Assembly: GCA_902798365.1 (NCBI GenBank)
Contig: CADBWP010000020.1
Location: 1-64,000, forward strand
Direction of reading: 5' to 3'
From: an uncultured Ruminococcus sp.
GTDB taxonomy: Bacteria > Bacillota > Clostridia > Oscillospirales > Acutalibacteraceae
DNA length: 64,000 nucleotides
Under the pieces are notes generated by a model. That model was not told the origin of the DNA, ran no database searches, and was given only the letters and a program-made list of their open reading frames with translations. Both the position numbers and the translations under genes were made by a program. This document shows, piece by piece, positions 54,301 through 62,221 of this stretch. Position 1 is the stretch's first letter. Each line of letters starts with the position of its first letter.

Positions 54301-57227
54301 GTCAGGCAAAGGAAAACGCGGACAAAACCGCGCTTATCGCCGAGGACGAGACGCTCACCTACCGCGAGCTCAACGAGCAGGCTAACGCGGTAGCCAATTA
54401 TCTCAAATCAAGGGGAGTAAAGCCGGGCGACAGCGTGGCTCTGCTGCTGCCCAGAAAAGCCTGCTTCTTTAAGTGCATGTTCGGCGTAAGCAAGGCGGGC
54501 GCGGCGTTTATCCCCTGCGACCCGCAGTACCCCGCCGACAGAATAAACCATATTATAACGGATTCGGGAGCTTCATACATCATCACCACCGGCGACAAAA
54601 CGGCTGATTATCCCGCCGAAAAGGCGATCGACATAACGGATGCCGTCAGCGGCGGCGACACAAGCGATCCCGGTGTTGTCATCGGCGACGAATCGCTCGC
54701 CTATATGATCTATACCTCGGGCTCCACCGGTAAGCCCAAGGGCGTAATGCTCACGCACAGGGGTATATGCAACTACCTCGCTCCGCATCCTGCAAACCTG
54801 CATGTGTATGCGGTAAAGAACGAGGTCAACGTTTATCTTTCCGTAACCACGGTATCGTTTGACATGTCGTTCAAGGAGCACGCGGTGACGCTGTGCAACG
54901 GCAAAACGCTTGTCTTTGCAGGCGACGACCAGATGAACGATCCGCGCGAGCTTGCAAGGCTGATGGAGCAGCACGGGGTTGACTGCATCAACGCCACCCC
55001 GTCAAGGCTTGCGCAGTATATGGATCACGAACCGTTCAAAAATGCGCTTGCCGCGTGCAGGGTAATCATGTCGGGCGGCGAGGGTTATCCGCTCTCTTTG
55101 CGCGACAGAATTAAAGAGGCGGCTCCCGACGCAAAAATAATCAACACCTACGGCCCCACCGAGATCACGGTGTCCTGCAACGCCGCTCTCATAAACGACG
55201 CCCGGTACATCTCGGTAGGCAGACCGCTGCTCAACTGTAAGGAATACATCGTCGATAAGTTCGGCGACATCGCGCCCTACGGCGTTGTGGGCGAGCTGTA
55301 CATCGGCGGAACGGGCGTTGCCGTGGGCTATAAAAACCTCGACGAAATGACCGCCGAAAAGTTTGTCAGCTTCGGCGGCGAAAGAATGTACCGCTCGGGC
55401 GACTATGCCAAGTGGGACAGCAGCGGCAACGTGGTTATCTTCGGCAGGCTCGACAACCAGGTAAAGCTGCGCGGACTCAGAATAGAGCTTGGCGAGATCG
55501 AGGGTCTTATAGAGGCTCAGCCGCACATAAAAAAGGCGGCTGTCGTGATTCGCAAGATCAACAACCAGGACAACCTGTGCGCGTACTTCACAGCCGACAC
55601 GGATATAGACATCGAAGAGCTGCGCGCCGAGCTGAAAAAGAGCCTTACGCACTACATGGTGCCCACGGCATATCTGCAAATGAACGAAATGCCGATGACC
55701 GCCAACGGCAAGACCGACGTCAAGGCGCTGCCCGAGCCCGTACCCGTTTCGCTGGGAGAATACGTCGCTCCGGCAAACGAGGCAGAGGAATTTTTCTGCG
55801 AGGCGTTCAAGGACACCCTTAAGCTCGACAAGGTTGGAGCCACCGACAATTTCTTCGAGATCGGCGGAACGTCGCTCATAGTAACATCCGTCGTGCTTGC
55901 GGCGTCCGAAAAGGGCTATCAGATAACCTACGGCGACGTTTTCAAATGCTCAACGCCTCGCGCTCTGGCAGAGCTGCTGGGCAAGGGCGCCGAGATCGAG
56001 GAAACGGGCAAGCTGTTTGACTTTGATGACTACGATTACACCAAAATAAACGCTTTGCTCGCCCAAAACACGGTAGAGTCGTTCCGCTCGGGAGAGCAGC
56101 GTCCCCTCGGAAATATCATGCTGACCGGCGCAACAGGCTATATGGGCGCTCACCTGCTTGCCCAGTATCTTACCGAGGAAAGCGGAACGGCGTACTGCAT
56201 GATCCGCAAGGGACGCTACAAGACCGCAAAGGAAAGACTCAAAAATATGATGTTCTATTACTTTGGCACGCGCTTTACCGAGGATATGGACTCGCGTGTC
56301 GAGGTGATGAACGGCGACGTGACCGATTACGGCTGCTTTGAGCAGTTTGAAGGCCTGCCCATAGACACCGTGTTCAACTGCGCGGCAAACGTAAAGCATT
56401 TTTCAAGCGGCACCGACATCGAGGACATTAACGTGGGCGGAGCGGTCAACTGCATCACGCTTTGCAAAAAGCTGGGCGCAAGGCTTATCCACTTCTCCAC
56501 CGTTTCGGTGGCGGGCACAACGGGCGACGTTTCGGCGCTTGCCAAGCCGGCGCTCGACGAGCAGACCCTCTACTACGGTCAGACGCTCGACAACAAATAC
56601 ACCTCCTCAAAGCTGATGGGCGAGAGAAAGGTGCTTGAGGCGGCGGCAGAGGACGGACTCGACGCCAAGATAATCCGCGTGGGCACCCTCGCTGCAAGAG
56701 AATCAGACGGAGAGTTTCAGATAAACTTCCTCACAAACAACTTTATGGGAAGGCTCCGCTCCTACGGCATACTCGGCTGCTTCCCGTATGCAATGCTTGA
56801 AAACCCGGTGTGTATGGGTCCCATCGACACCTCCTGCCGCGCCTTTCTAAAGCTGTCGCGCACACCCGGAGAATGTCGCGTGTTCAATGCGGTCAACAAC
56901 CACACCCTGCCGCTGGGCGACATCATCCGCGAGATGAACAAGTGCGGAATGAACATACGCATGGTAGAGTACGACGAGTTTACAAGCGCGCTTCACGAGG
57001 CTCAGAAGGATCCCGACAAGGCGGCTATCCTGTCAAGCATGACGGCGTATATGAACACCGCCCACGGCAAAAAGGTGACCGCTCTGCCGTTCGATTCCCA
57101 CTACACCACGCAGATTCTGGCGAGGATGGGCTTCTTCTGGAACGCCAGCAACGAAAAGTACGTCAGCCACTTCATAAACGCGCTTAAGGGCTTTATGTTC
57201 TTCAGCGAAGACAACCTGATGAGGTAG
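51339..57227 (+). CDS. Two-module NRPS with terminal thioester reductase (A-PCP-C-A-PCP-R)
   Basis: About 1962 residues. A1 (about 1-455): 'YTSGSTGNPKG' near 135, 'YGQTES' near 251, 'NANGKLDRKA'. PCP1: 'LGGDSIKAA', Ser near 497. C domain (about 550-960): active 'HHIAFDGGS' near 671. A2 (about 970-1440): 'YTSGSTGKPKG' near 1125, 'YGPTEITV' near 1271. PCP2: 'IGGTSL', Ser near 1512. R domain (about 1590-1962): 'TGATGYMGAHLL' near 1596 and the Tyr...Lys pair of 'YTSSK' near 1754-1758. It should make a dipeptidyl thioester and release it reductively as an aldehyde (or alcohol), which can cyclise to pyrazinones, as shown for gut clostridial NRPSs of this layout. ATG 51339 is preferred over 51330 because AAGGA lies nine bases upstream. 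No phosphopantetheinyl transferase is in the window. Confidence 0.95.
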   Translation: MDSIVKKLSETIKAYPDTTAIIDQGENNEFTYAGFGEYASKIAAKLVRLGVGRGDFVMIMLSRDKRYIAAMFAAWLAGAGFAPLSPTYPPERIEYIKGDCKAKAVIDDRFLRGIEREEPLSETIIPDPADPAILIYTSGSTGNPKGVLHSHRSITDSVFRYMEYSDTPVGFRAAIGAPFTFVASVQGVFAPLCLANTTILVPYEAMRDPVLLAPKMLKVFRPKGSSLQVVSTGSERVSNTYSKDFKIQVAYGQTESAGAVMMFEIDKSYDNTPIGKPIGNVKAYLLDENGSPAEEGEICLAGYFADGYLNLPEQTAKTFADNPFREQDGYPKLLHTGDIGRLDANGNYIYLNRRVWMVKINGQRVEPGEIETIIKNTDGIFDAAVKDFKNRYGQVYIVAYYVEREPVEAEDIRQAIAKKLPSYMIPSFFVKLDKLPVNANGKLDRKALSAPEAGEFKNEYSAPETDIQKALCSAFEKILGVERVGTDDDFFALGGDSIKAAMAARECELYFVSIADIFKGKTPRGIEKELLRRAAAHSDAEKKEKPGLYPLTPSERGMYIEQKLNESSTVYNLNIAVKIKGADVDALVGALKKVFAAHEAFHSYYGEENGMPVRILSDDLPVTEEKTAASFDEVKAAADEYCEPFDLNAEIPVRPFAYALPDGSALHLAVHHIAFDGGSAGTFIRELTDALLGMDIPEARVDLSDLYNKAGDTQDGLAFYRELFADGVPVNEMPLRGKRPKVHPLSNRELTYTLDSSRLDSVGKAARGFGVTEFELIFSAVAMALAKYTASDDVVLGIPTNMRPPGADDVIGMFVNTAPVRIKVGRDSALADYIAGVSSAVRGATYGASLPFEDVVAEFVKQRDESRNPIFDVSVNYMHKPEAFERGGLEITMYSPLQKMSRDFGIVMRRGENDLRILLQYSDRLFEPQVAENFLAQIIGTLSLMHDPSGLVRDAMALPEAQQNALEAFASEAQTRVEPCLLHQLLERQAKENADKTALIAEDETLTYRELNEQANAVANYLKSRGVKPGDSVALLLPRKACFFKCMFGVSKAGAAFIPCDPQYPADRINHIITDSGASYIITTGDKTADYPAEKAIDITDAVSGGDTSDPGVVIGDESLAYMIYTSGSTGKPKGVMLTHRGICNYLAPHPANLHVYAVKNEVNVYLSVTTVSFDMSFKEHAVTLCNGKTLVFAGDDQMNDPRELARLMEQHGVDCINATPSRLAQYMDHEPFKNALAACRVIMSGGEGYPLSLRDRIKEAAPDAKIINTYGPTEITVSCNAALINDARYISVGRPLLNCKEYIVDKFGDIAPYGVVGELYIGGTGVAVGYKNLDEMTAEKFVSFGGERMYRSGDYAKWDSSGNVVIFGRLDNQVKLRGLRIELGEIEGLIEAQPHIKKAAVVIRKINNQDNLCAYFTADTDIDIEELRAELKKSLTHYMVPTAYLQMNEMPMTANGKTDVKALPEPVPVSLGEYVAPANEAEEFFCEAFKDTLKLDKVGATDNFFEIGGTSLIVTSVVLAASEKGYQITYGDVFKCSTPRALAELLGKGAEIEETGKLFDFDDYDYTKINALLAQNTVESFRSGEQRPLGNIMLTGATGYMGAHLLAQYLTEESGTAYCMIRKGRYKTAKERLKNMMFYYFGTRFTEDMDSRVEVMNGDVTDYGCFEQFEGLPIDTVFNCAANVKHFSSGTDIEDINVGGAVNCITLCKKLGARLIHFSTVSVAGTTGDVSALAKPALDEQTLYYGQTLDNKYTSSKLMGERKVLEAAAEDGLDAKIIRVGTLAARESDGEFQINFLTNNFMGRLRSYGILGCFPYAMLENPVCMGPIDTSCRAFLKLSRTPGECRVFNAVNNHTLPLGDIIREMNKCGMNIRMVEYDEFTSALHEAQKDPDKAAILSSMTAYMNTAHGKKVTALPFDSHYTTQILARMGFFWNASNEKYVSHFINALKGFMFFSEDNLMR

Positions 57228-57234
57228 TAATACA

Positions 57235-57342
57235 TTAAGGCAACACCGCACAAATCAAGGCGCACGGCTTGCTTGAATATTATTCCGTCAGCTTGCCCAA
57301 AAAATCTCGGCAAGGCGTCAGCCTTACCTCGAATTGCCTTAA
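57235..57342. mobile_element. MITE-like element, 108 bp, with TTAAGGCAA terminal inverted repeats
   Basis: TTAAGGCAA (57235-57243) and TTGCCTTAA (57334-57342) are perfect 9-base inverted ends, flanked by TACA on both sides (57231-57234 and 57343-57346), consistent with a 4-base target duplication. The inside has no ORF and further partial complementarity (CGTCAGCTTGCC versus GGCAAGGCGTCAG). It lies eight bases after the NRPS stop. No matching transposase is in the window. Confidence 0.55.
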
Positions 57343-57346
57343 TACA

Positions 57347-57378
57347 AAAACGCACAGGGGAGCTCCTCTGTGCGTTTT
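57347..57378. terminator. Bidirectional terminator after the NRPS gene
   Basis: AAAACGCACAG (57347-57357) pairs with CTGTGCGTTTT (57368-57378), T/A tracts both ways; it serves the NRPS operon and the converging SpoIIE gene. Confidence 0.8.
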
Positions 57379-57399
57379 ATGCTGTCGTTGTGTTGTTAC

Positions 57400-59346
57400 T
57401 TAGGATTTATCGTCCTCATATGCTTTGGTTATTCTCAGGATATTTTTGCCGTCCCGTCTTTCGTACGAATAATCATCCGCAAGAGAGAAGGTGAGGTAGC
57501 GTCCCAGACCGCCCACCGCGTTGTCTATGTCATAGTCCTCTATTTTGATCACGTCGCTTGTAGGGTCAAACGGCACGCCGCTGTCGGCAAAGGTAAGGGT
57601 CACCTTCCGCGCGTTGTATTCTATGGTGACATCTGCGGTACCGCTGCCGCCGGGGTAGGCGTAGGAGCAGATGTTGACAAACATTTCCTCTGCAATAAGC
57701 CTCAGATACGCTTCGGTGTTTTTTGGCAGGTCAAGCCGCACGATCGCCTCCGAAAGCTCCGCAAGCCTTTCGGGCTTTGCCTCAAGGCGCAGCTCCACCC
57801 GCCGCATTTCGGGTATCCTCAGCGTAAGCATGGTTATATCGTCGGACTGCTCGGCTCCCTTTGCGTGCTCCTCAAGGCTGCTCAGCACGGCGCTCACGGC
57901 GTCCGCGTTTGTCTGACCTGTCAGTCCGTTCAGCACAGCCTCAAGCGCCTCCTCGCCGAAAAGACGGTTGTTAACGCTTTTTGCCTCGGTCACGCCGTCT
58001 GTATAAAGAAACAGCAGGTCTCCGGGCTTTAACGCCGCCACATGCTCGGGATAGCTTTGGTTTTCAAATATGCCTGCCGCCATGCCCTGTTTTCCGTTCA
58101 GCACGGTCAGCCTGTCCGACACTATATACGGATAGTTGTGGCCTGCGTTTGAATATCTGAGCATTCCGGTCACGGGGTCATAGATCGCCACAAAGGTAGT
58201 GATAAACAGCATGTTGGGGTTGTGCGCGGCAAGGTGGTTGTTGTATTCATACAGTATTTTTCCGGGGCTCATGCCCGACTCGGCATATTGGTGCAGCAGG
58301 GTGACCGCGCGCGACATAAACAGCGCCGCCGATATTCCCTTGCCCGAAACGTCGGCAATAATGACGCATATTTTTCCGTCGGACAACACCTGCCAGTCGT
58401 ACAGGTCGCCGCCTACAAGCTTTGCCGGCAGCATATATGCCTTGACCGAGGCTGTCTCATTTTCAAATCCCGTTGGCTCCAGCAGCCCCATCTGAATATC
58501 GCGTGCAATGCTAAGCTCTGCGTTCTGACGGTTCAGCTCGTTGAGCTCGCTTAAATAGCGGTCGATCTCCTCCGCCATAAGGTTGAAGGAGCCTGCAATA
58601 TCGGCAAATTCTCTGCTTCCGGTTATTTTCAGAGGCTTAAAGCCGCTTTTGCGCTCGTGAACAAAGCTGCTCATTTTTTGGCTTACGGTCTGGGCGGGGT
58701 GCGATACCAGGCGGCGTATTATCACGGCAAAAATCATTACCACCAACGCCGAGAAGAAAACGGTGAGCAGCGCGGTATAGTTAAAGTCGCGGGACATATC
58801 ACTCATTACGTCTGATACAGACACCTCGGCGGCTATTATTTCATTGGGGTACTTCTCGGATGATCTTTTTAAATACAATATGATCGTGTCGTCAAAGCGG
58901 TTTGAAATATGGTCAACGGCATTAACGTTGTCGCCGTTCAGCGCGGCAAGTATATGCTCGTCAACGGCGTTCTGCACAACATACCCGATCGGTCTTTCCG
59001 AGATGAACTTCTGCGAGGCGTCCTTTCCCGTGCCTATGGCAAGGTATTTAACGGTGTTCTGCTCCGTATCTACCTCAAGCGAGTAGATATAAGTAACATC
59101 AAGGTATTCGCACAGGGTCTTATATACCGTGCTTTCGACCTCGGCGTTTTCCTTATCGTGAAGGCTGCGGTCGCCGAGTGTTTTGTCTGCAAGCATGGAT
59201 ACGTTTTGCAGGTCGTATATATAATGCTCGTAGGTGTTCTCGGAGATGTGTTTGTATGCGGCAAACAGCACAAAAACATCAGCTAAAATAACAAGCGGCA
59301 GAATAATAAGTATGGTAGCCCAAAAAACAGAAAGTCGCTTTTTCAT
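57400..59346 (-). CDS. Sensor SpoIIE phosphatase with C-terminal anti-sigma-type HATPase
   Basis: 648 residues. Membrane helix (about 8-30), extracellular sensor (about 30-190), second helix (about 193-212), HAMP linker, PP2C/SpoIIE domain (about 285-500: 'GGDLYDW', 'IIADVSGKGISAALFM', 'LFLYTDGVTEA', 'SDDITML') and an RsbW-like HATPase domain (about 510-640: 'EEMFVNICSYAY', 'DSGVPFDP', 'GGLG'). It would dephosphorylate a STAS anti-sigma antagonist and also contains the kinase-type partner, combining both sides of a partner switch. Ribosome site GGAG before ATG 59346. It converges on the NRPS operon and is divergent from 59563-63987. Confidence 0.9.
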   Translation of the reverse strand: MKKRLSVFWATILIILPLVILADVFVLFAAYKHISENTYEHYIYDLQNVSMLADKTLGDRSLHDKENAEVESTVYKTLCEYLDVTYIYSLEVDTEQNTVKYLAIGTGKDASQKFISERPIGYVVQNAVDEHILAALNGDNVNAVDHISNRFDDTIILYLKRSSEKYPNEIIAAEVSVSDVMSDMSRDFNYTALLTVFFSALVVMIFAVIIRRLVSHPAQTVSQKMSSFVHERKSGFKPLKITGSREFADIAGSFNLMAEEIDRYLSELNELNRQNAELSIARDIQMGLLEPTGFENETASVKAYMLPAKLVGGDLYDWQVLSDGKICVIIADVSGKGISAALFMSRAVTLLHQYAESGMSPGKILYEYNNHLAAHNPNMLFITTFVAIYDPVTGMLRYSNAGHNYPYIVSDRLTVLNGKQGMAAGIFENQSYPEHVAALKPGDLLFLYTDGVTEAKSVNNRLFGEEALEAVLNGLTGQTNADAVSAVLSSLEEHAKGAEQSDDITMLTLRIPEMRRVELRLEAKPERLAELSEAIVRLDLPKNTEAYLRLIAEEMFVNICSYAYPGGSGTADVTIEYNARKVTLTFADSGVPFDPTSDVIKIEDYDIDNAVGGLGRYLTFSLADDYSYERRDGKNILRITKAYEDDKS

Positions 59347-59486
59347 ATCGTTCTCCTTAACAGCCGTCGCAGGTGCGGATCATCATTTTACAATGCTATT
59401 ATACATCATTTTTCGGCAAAAGTCATCACCGTCGGGAATTTTTTGTATTTTGCTCTCAAATCCGCTTCTCAGGCGCTTTTTTATGC

Positions 59487-59515
59487 TTGAAAAATAAGTA
59501 TCTCTGTGATATAAT
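59487..59515 (+). promoter_or_regulatory. Promoter of the membrane protein-SpoIIE-MATE operon
   Basis: TTGAAA (59487-59492), a 17-base spacer, TATAAT (59510-59515), 47 bases upstream of the gene at 59563. Confidence 0.7.
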
Positions 59516-59562
59516 AGCTTGGTATAATGTAAAATAGGCGATTAGTACGTTGAGGAATACGA

Positions 59563-60246
59563 ATGAGATATATAAACACGAAAAACGGCATCAAAAAAAT
59601 ACTTGCCGGGCAGTTTTTTATGGTGATCGCGGCGGTGCTGTTAAGCGGCACGGCGCTTTTGATCAGCATCATTATGAACACGAGCATTGAGACCGAGGAT
59701 ATAAACCTGCCTATTCTGGGCACGCTCGGCATATTATCCTTCGGTTTTGTGTCGGTCATCGCCACGCTCACTTCGGCTGTTCTGTGCTTTTTAGGCTACA
59801 CCCGCGCCGCAAAGGATGAGCCCGAGTTCAAAAAGGCGGTCGGCTGCACCATAGCTCTGGGTGCGCTGACTGTTTTCGGCTCTGTTTTTAAGATACCCAA
59901 CGGCACCCTATCCACGATTTTTTCGTCCGCAGGCACGATAGTGGAAATGTTCATAATCATTTTCTCTCTGTCCGGCATAGTAAACATTTCGGCAGGCTGC
60001 GATCGCACGGACATGGTTGACAGGGGAGACCGCTTGTTAAAAATAATGATCGCAACATATATCATATCGGCAATGGACGCTCTTGTCATAAGGATATTTG
60101 AGCTGTCCTCCCAGGCGAGGATCATCTCGGTGCTGTTCGGCACGGTCGATCTTATAATCAGCCTGATTCAGTATGTTTTGTATATTCTGTACCTGAAACA
60201 GTCCGTTAAAATGATTGAAGCGGTCAACGGGGAAAGCAATGAGTGA
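59563..60246 (+). CDS. Uncharacterised six-helix membrane protein (paralog of 33327-33998)
   Basis: 227 residues, about six membrane helices, no named family recognised. It shares aligned blocks with the protein at 33327-33998, including a conserved 'G(Y)..A.KD..FKKA' loop and 'NxSAxC...DMV.(R)G'. Its stop overlaps the start of the SpoIIE gene by eight bases, so the two are translationally coupled. I infer a sensory or scaffold role for the phosphatase, but this is only from context. Confidence 0.75.
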   Translation: MRYINTKNGIKKILAGQFFMVIAAVLLSGTALLISIIMNTSIETEDINLPILGTLGILSFGFVSVIATLTSAVLCFLGYTRAAKDEPEFKKAVGCTIALGALTVFGSVFKIPNGTLSTIFSSAGTIVEMFIIIFSLSGIVNISAGCDRTDMVDRGDRLLKIMIATYIISAMDALVIRIFELSSQARIISVLFGTVDLIISLIQYVLYILYLKQSVKMIEAVNGESNE

Positions 60247-62221
60247 GTTATTAAAGAAAATCAGCGTAAAAAAAGACCGGGCAACAAGGCAGACGTGGGT
60301 GGTTCCCGCCTGCTTCGGCATGTCGTGCCTTTTTACCGTTTTGTCGGTCGTGCTGCTTTGCATAAGGGGCTTTGACACCATGGAGCCCGAGTGGATATTC
60401 TCCGTCAGCGCCGACATTTTCTGCATGGCGGTGTGCGCCATGCTCTGCTTCAGCGCCACGCTCAACCCCAAGTCACAAAACGACGATACGCGCGTGTTTG
60501 TCACCCTGCTAATCACCAACGCCCTTGCGCTGTTTACTGACGAGGTGTGCTGGCTGGTTCAGGGAATACCCGGGCTTGCGCAAATCAACCTTGTGGCAAA
60601 CGTGCTGTTCTTTATGATGGGCTCGGTGCTTATTTATCTGTTTTGGGAATACATCCGCAGGGCGCTCAGGCTGAACGACAGACCGATGAGGATCGCCGAC
60701 ATGTTTGTCACGGTAATGCTCTATCCGTCGCTTATCCTGTGTCTTATCAACTTCTTTTACCCGCTGTTTTTCGAGATAGGTGCCGACGGCTTTTACCGAC
60801 GCGCCGCCCAATGGGACGTAAGCCAGGTTTATCTCAGCATTACGCTCACGGTGGTAATAATCTCGATAATTTGCTCAAAGGCGTCCAAAAAAGACCGCTT
60901 TGTTGCGGTGTCGTTCATCGCCATACCCATGCTCAACCAGATACTCACCGCAAACATATTCGGGCTTTCCACCCAGTACGCCGCCATGACGGTTTCGATA
61001 GTGCTCATTTACGGTGTGCTGTTTGCCGAGCGCGAAAAGGTGCTCGCCTCCACCGAAATGGAGCTCGGTGTGGCAACAAGGATTCAGGCAGATATGCTGC
61101 CGGGCGCCTTTCCGTTCTTGCCCGAGCGCACCGAGTTTGATCTGTACGCCTCAATGACCCCGGCGCGCGAGGTGGGCGGCGACTTTTACGACTTTTTCAT
61201 GGTTGACGACAACCGTCTTGCGCTTGTCATCGCCGACGTTTCGGGCAAGGGCATCCCTGCCGCGCTGTTTATGATGGCTTCAAAGATTCTTATAAAAAAC
61301 ACCGTTATGACCGGCAAAAGCCCCGGCGAGGCGCTCGCGGCGGTCAACAACCAGATCTGCGAGAGCAACCACGGCGAAATGTTCGTTACCGTGTGGCTCG
61401 GCATTTTAAGCCTTGACGACGGCACACTTGTAACCGCCAACGCGGGTCACGAGTACCCGGTAATAAAGATCCCGGGCGGCGGCTTTGAGCTGAAAAAGTC
61501 AAAGCACAGCTTTGTTGTGGGCGGAATGAAGGGAATAAAATACAAGGAGTCTTCGATCACGCTCGAGCCGGATTCAAAGCTTTTTGTTTATACCGACGGC
61601 GTTCCCGAGGCCGAAAACGAGCAGGAGGAGCAGTACGGCTGCGACAGGCTGATCTACGTTCTTAACAAAAACAAAAACGCCGACCCTCACGGACTGCTTG
61701 ACGCCGTAAGCGCCGACGTAGGCGCGTTCGTTTGCGACAGGTCGCAGTTTGACGATTTGACGATGCTCTGTGTTCACTACAGGGGCAGGGCTTATAAGGA
61801 GCTCACCGTTCCTGCCACGGTGGATAATATAGATGATGTGACCGATTTTGTTAACGGACAGCTTGAAGAGCTCGGCTGTCCGCCCAAGGTGCAGATGCAG
61901 ATCGCCATAGTCATAGACGAGCTGTTCGGCAATATAGCAAAATACGCCTACGCACCCGGCACAGGCGACGCCACCGTGCAGTTCGGCACGGAAAAGGGCG
62001 GTACAACGGCAGTCATAAGGTTTATCGACAACGGAAGGCAGTTTGATCCGCTCAATCAGGCGGAGCCGGACGTTCACGCCCCGGCAAGCGAAAGAAAAGA
62101 GGGCGGACTGGGTATCTTCCTTGTGAAGAAAACCATGAGCTCGGTCGAATATGAATACAAAGACGGCAAAAACATCCTCACCGTAAAAAAGGATCTGCAA
62201 CAGAAAGGCAAGGCAAAATGA
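60239..62221 (+). CDS. SpoIIE phosphatase with multi-helix membrane sensor and HATPase domain
   Basis: 660 residues. About seven N-terminal membrane helices (about 18-260), a short linker ('ATRIQADMLP'), a PP2C/SpoIIE domain ('GGDFYDFFMV', 'VIADVSGKGIPAALFM', 'LFVYTDGVPEAENE', 'FDDLTML') and a C-terminal HATPase ('IDELFGNIAKYAY', 'IDNGRQFDP', 'GGLGIFLVKKTM'). Catalytic Asp residues for the metal site are present. Start 60239 follows GGGGAAAG and overlaps the previous stop. Its end overlaps the MATE gene by ATGA. It likely acts on a STAS protein, perhaps the gene that begins just beyond 63987. Confidence 0.9.
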   Translation: MSELLKKISVKKDRATRQTWVVPACFGMSCLFTVLSVVLLCIRGFDTMEPEWIFSVSADIFCMAVCAMLCFSATLNPKSQNDDTRVFVTLLITNALALFTDEVCWLVQGIPGLAQINLVANVLFFMMGSVLIYLFWEYIRRALRLNDRPMRIADMFVTVMLYPSLILCLINFFYPLFFEIGADGFYRRAAQWDVSQVYLSITLTVVIISIICSKASKKDRFVAVSFIAIPMLNQILTANIFGLSTQYAAMTVSIVLIYGVLFAEREKVLASTEMELGVATRIQADMLPGAFPFLPERTEFDLYASMTPAREVGGDFYDFFMVDDNRLALVIADVSGKGIPAALFMMASKILIKNTVMTGKSPGEALAAVNNQICESNHGEMFVTVWLGILSLDDGTLVTANAGHEYPVIKIPGGGFELKKSKHSFVVGGMKGIKYKESSITLEPDSKLFVYTDGVPEAENEQEEQYGCDRLIYVLNKNKNADPHGLLDAVSADVGAFVCDRSQFDDLTMLCVHYRGRAYKELTVPATVDNIDDVTDFVNGQLEELGCPPKVQMQIAIVIDELFGNIAKYAYAPGTGDATVQFGTEKGGTTAVIRFIDNGRQFDPLNQAEPDVHAPASERKEGGLGIFLVKKTMSSVEYEYKDGKNILTVKKDLQQKGKAK

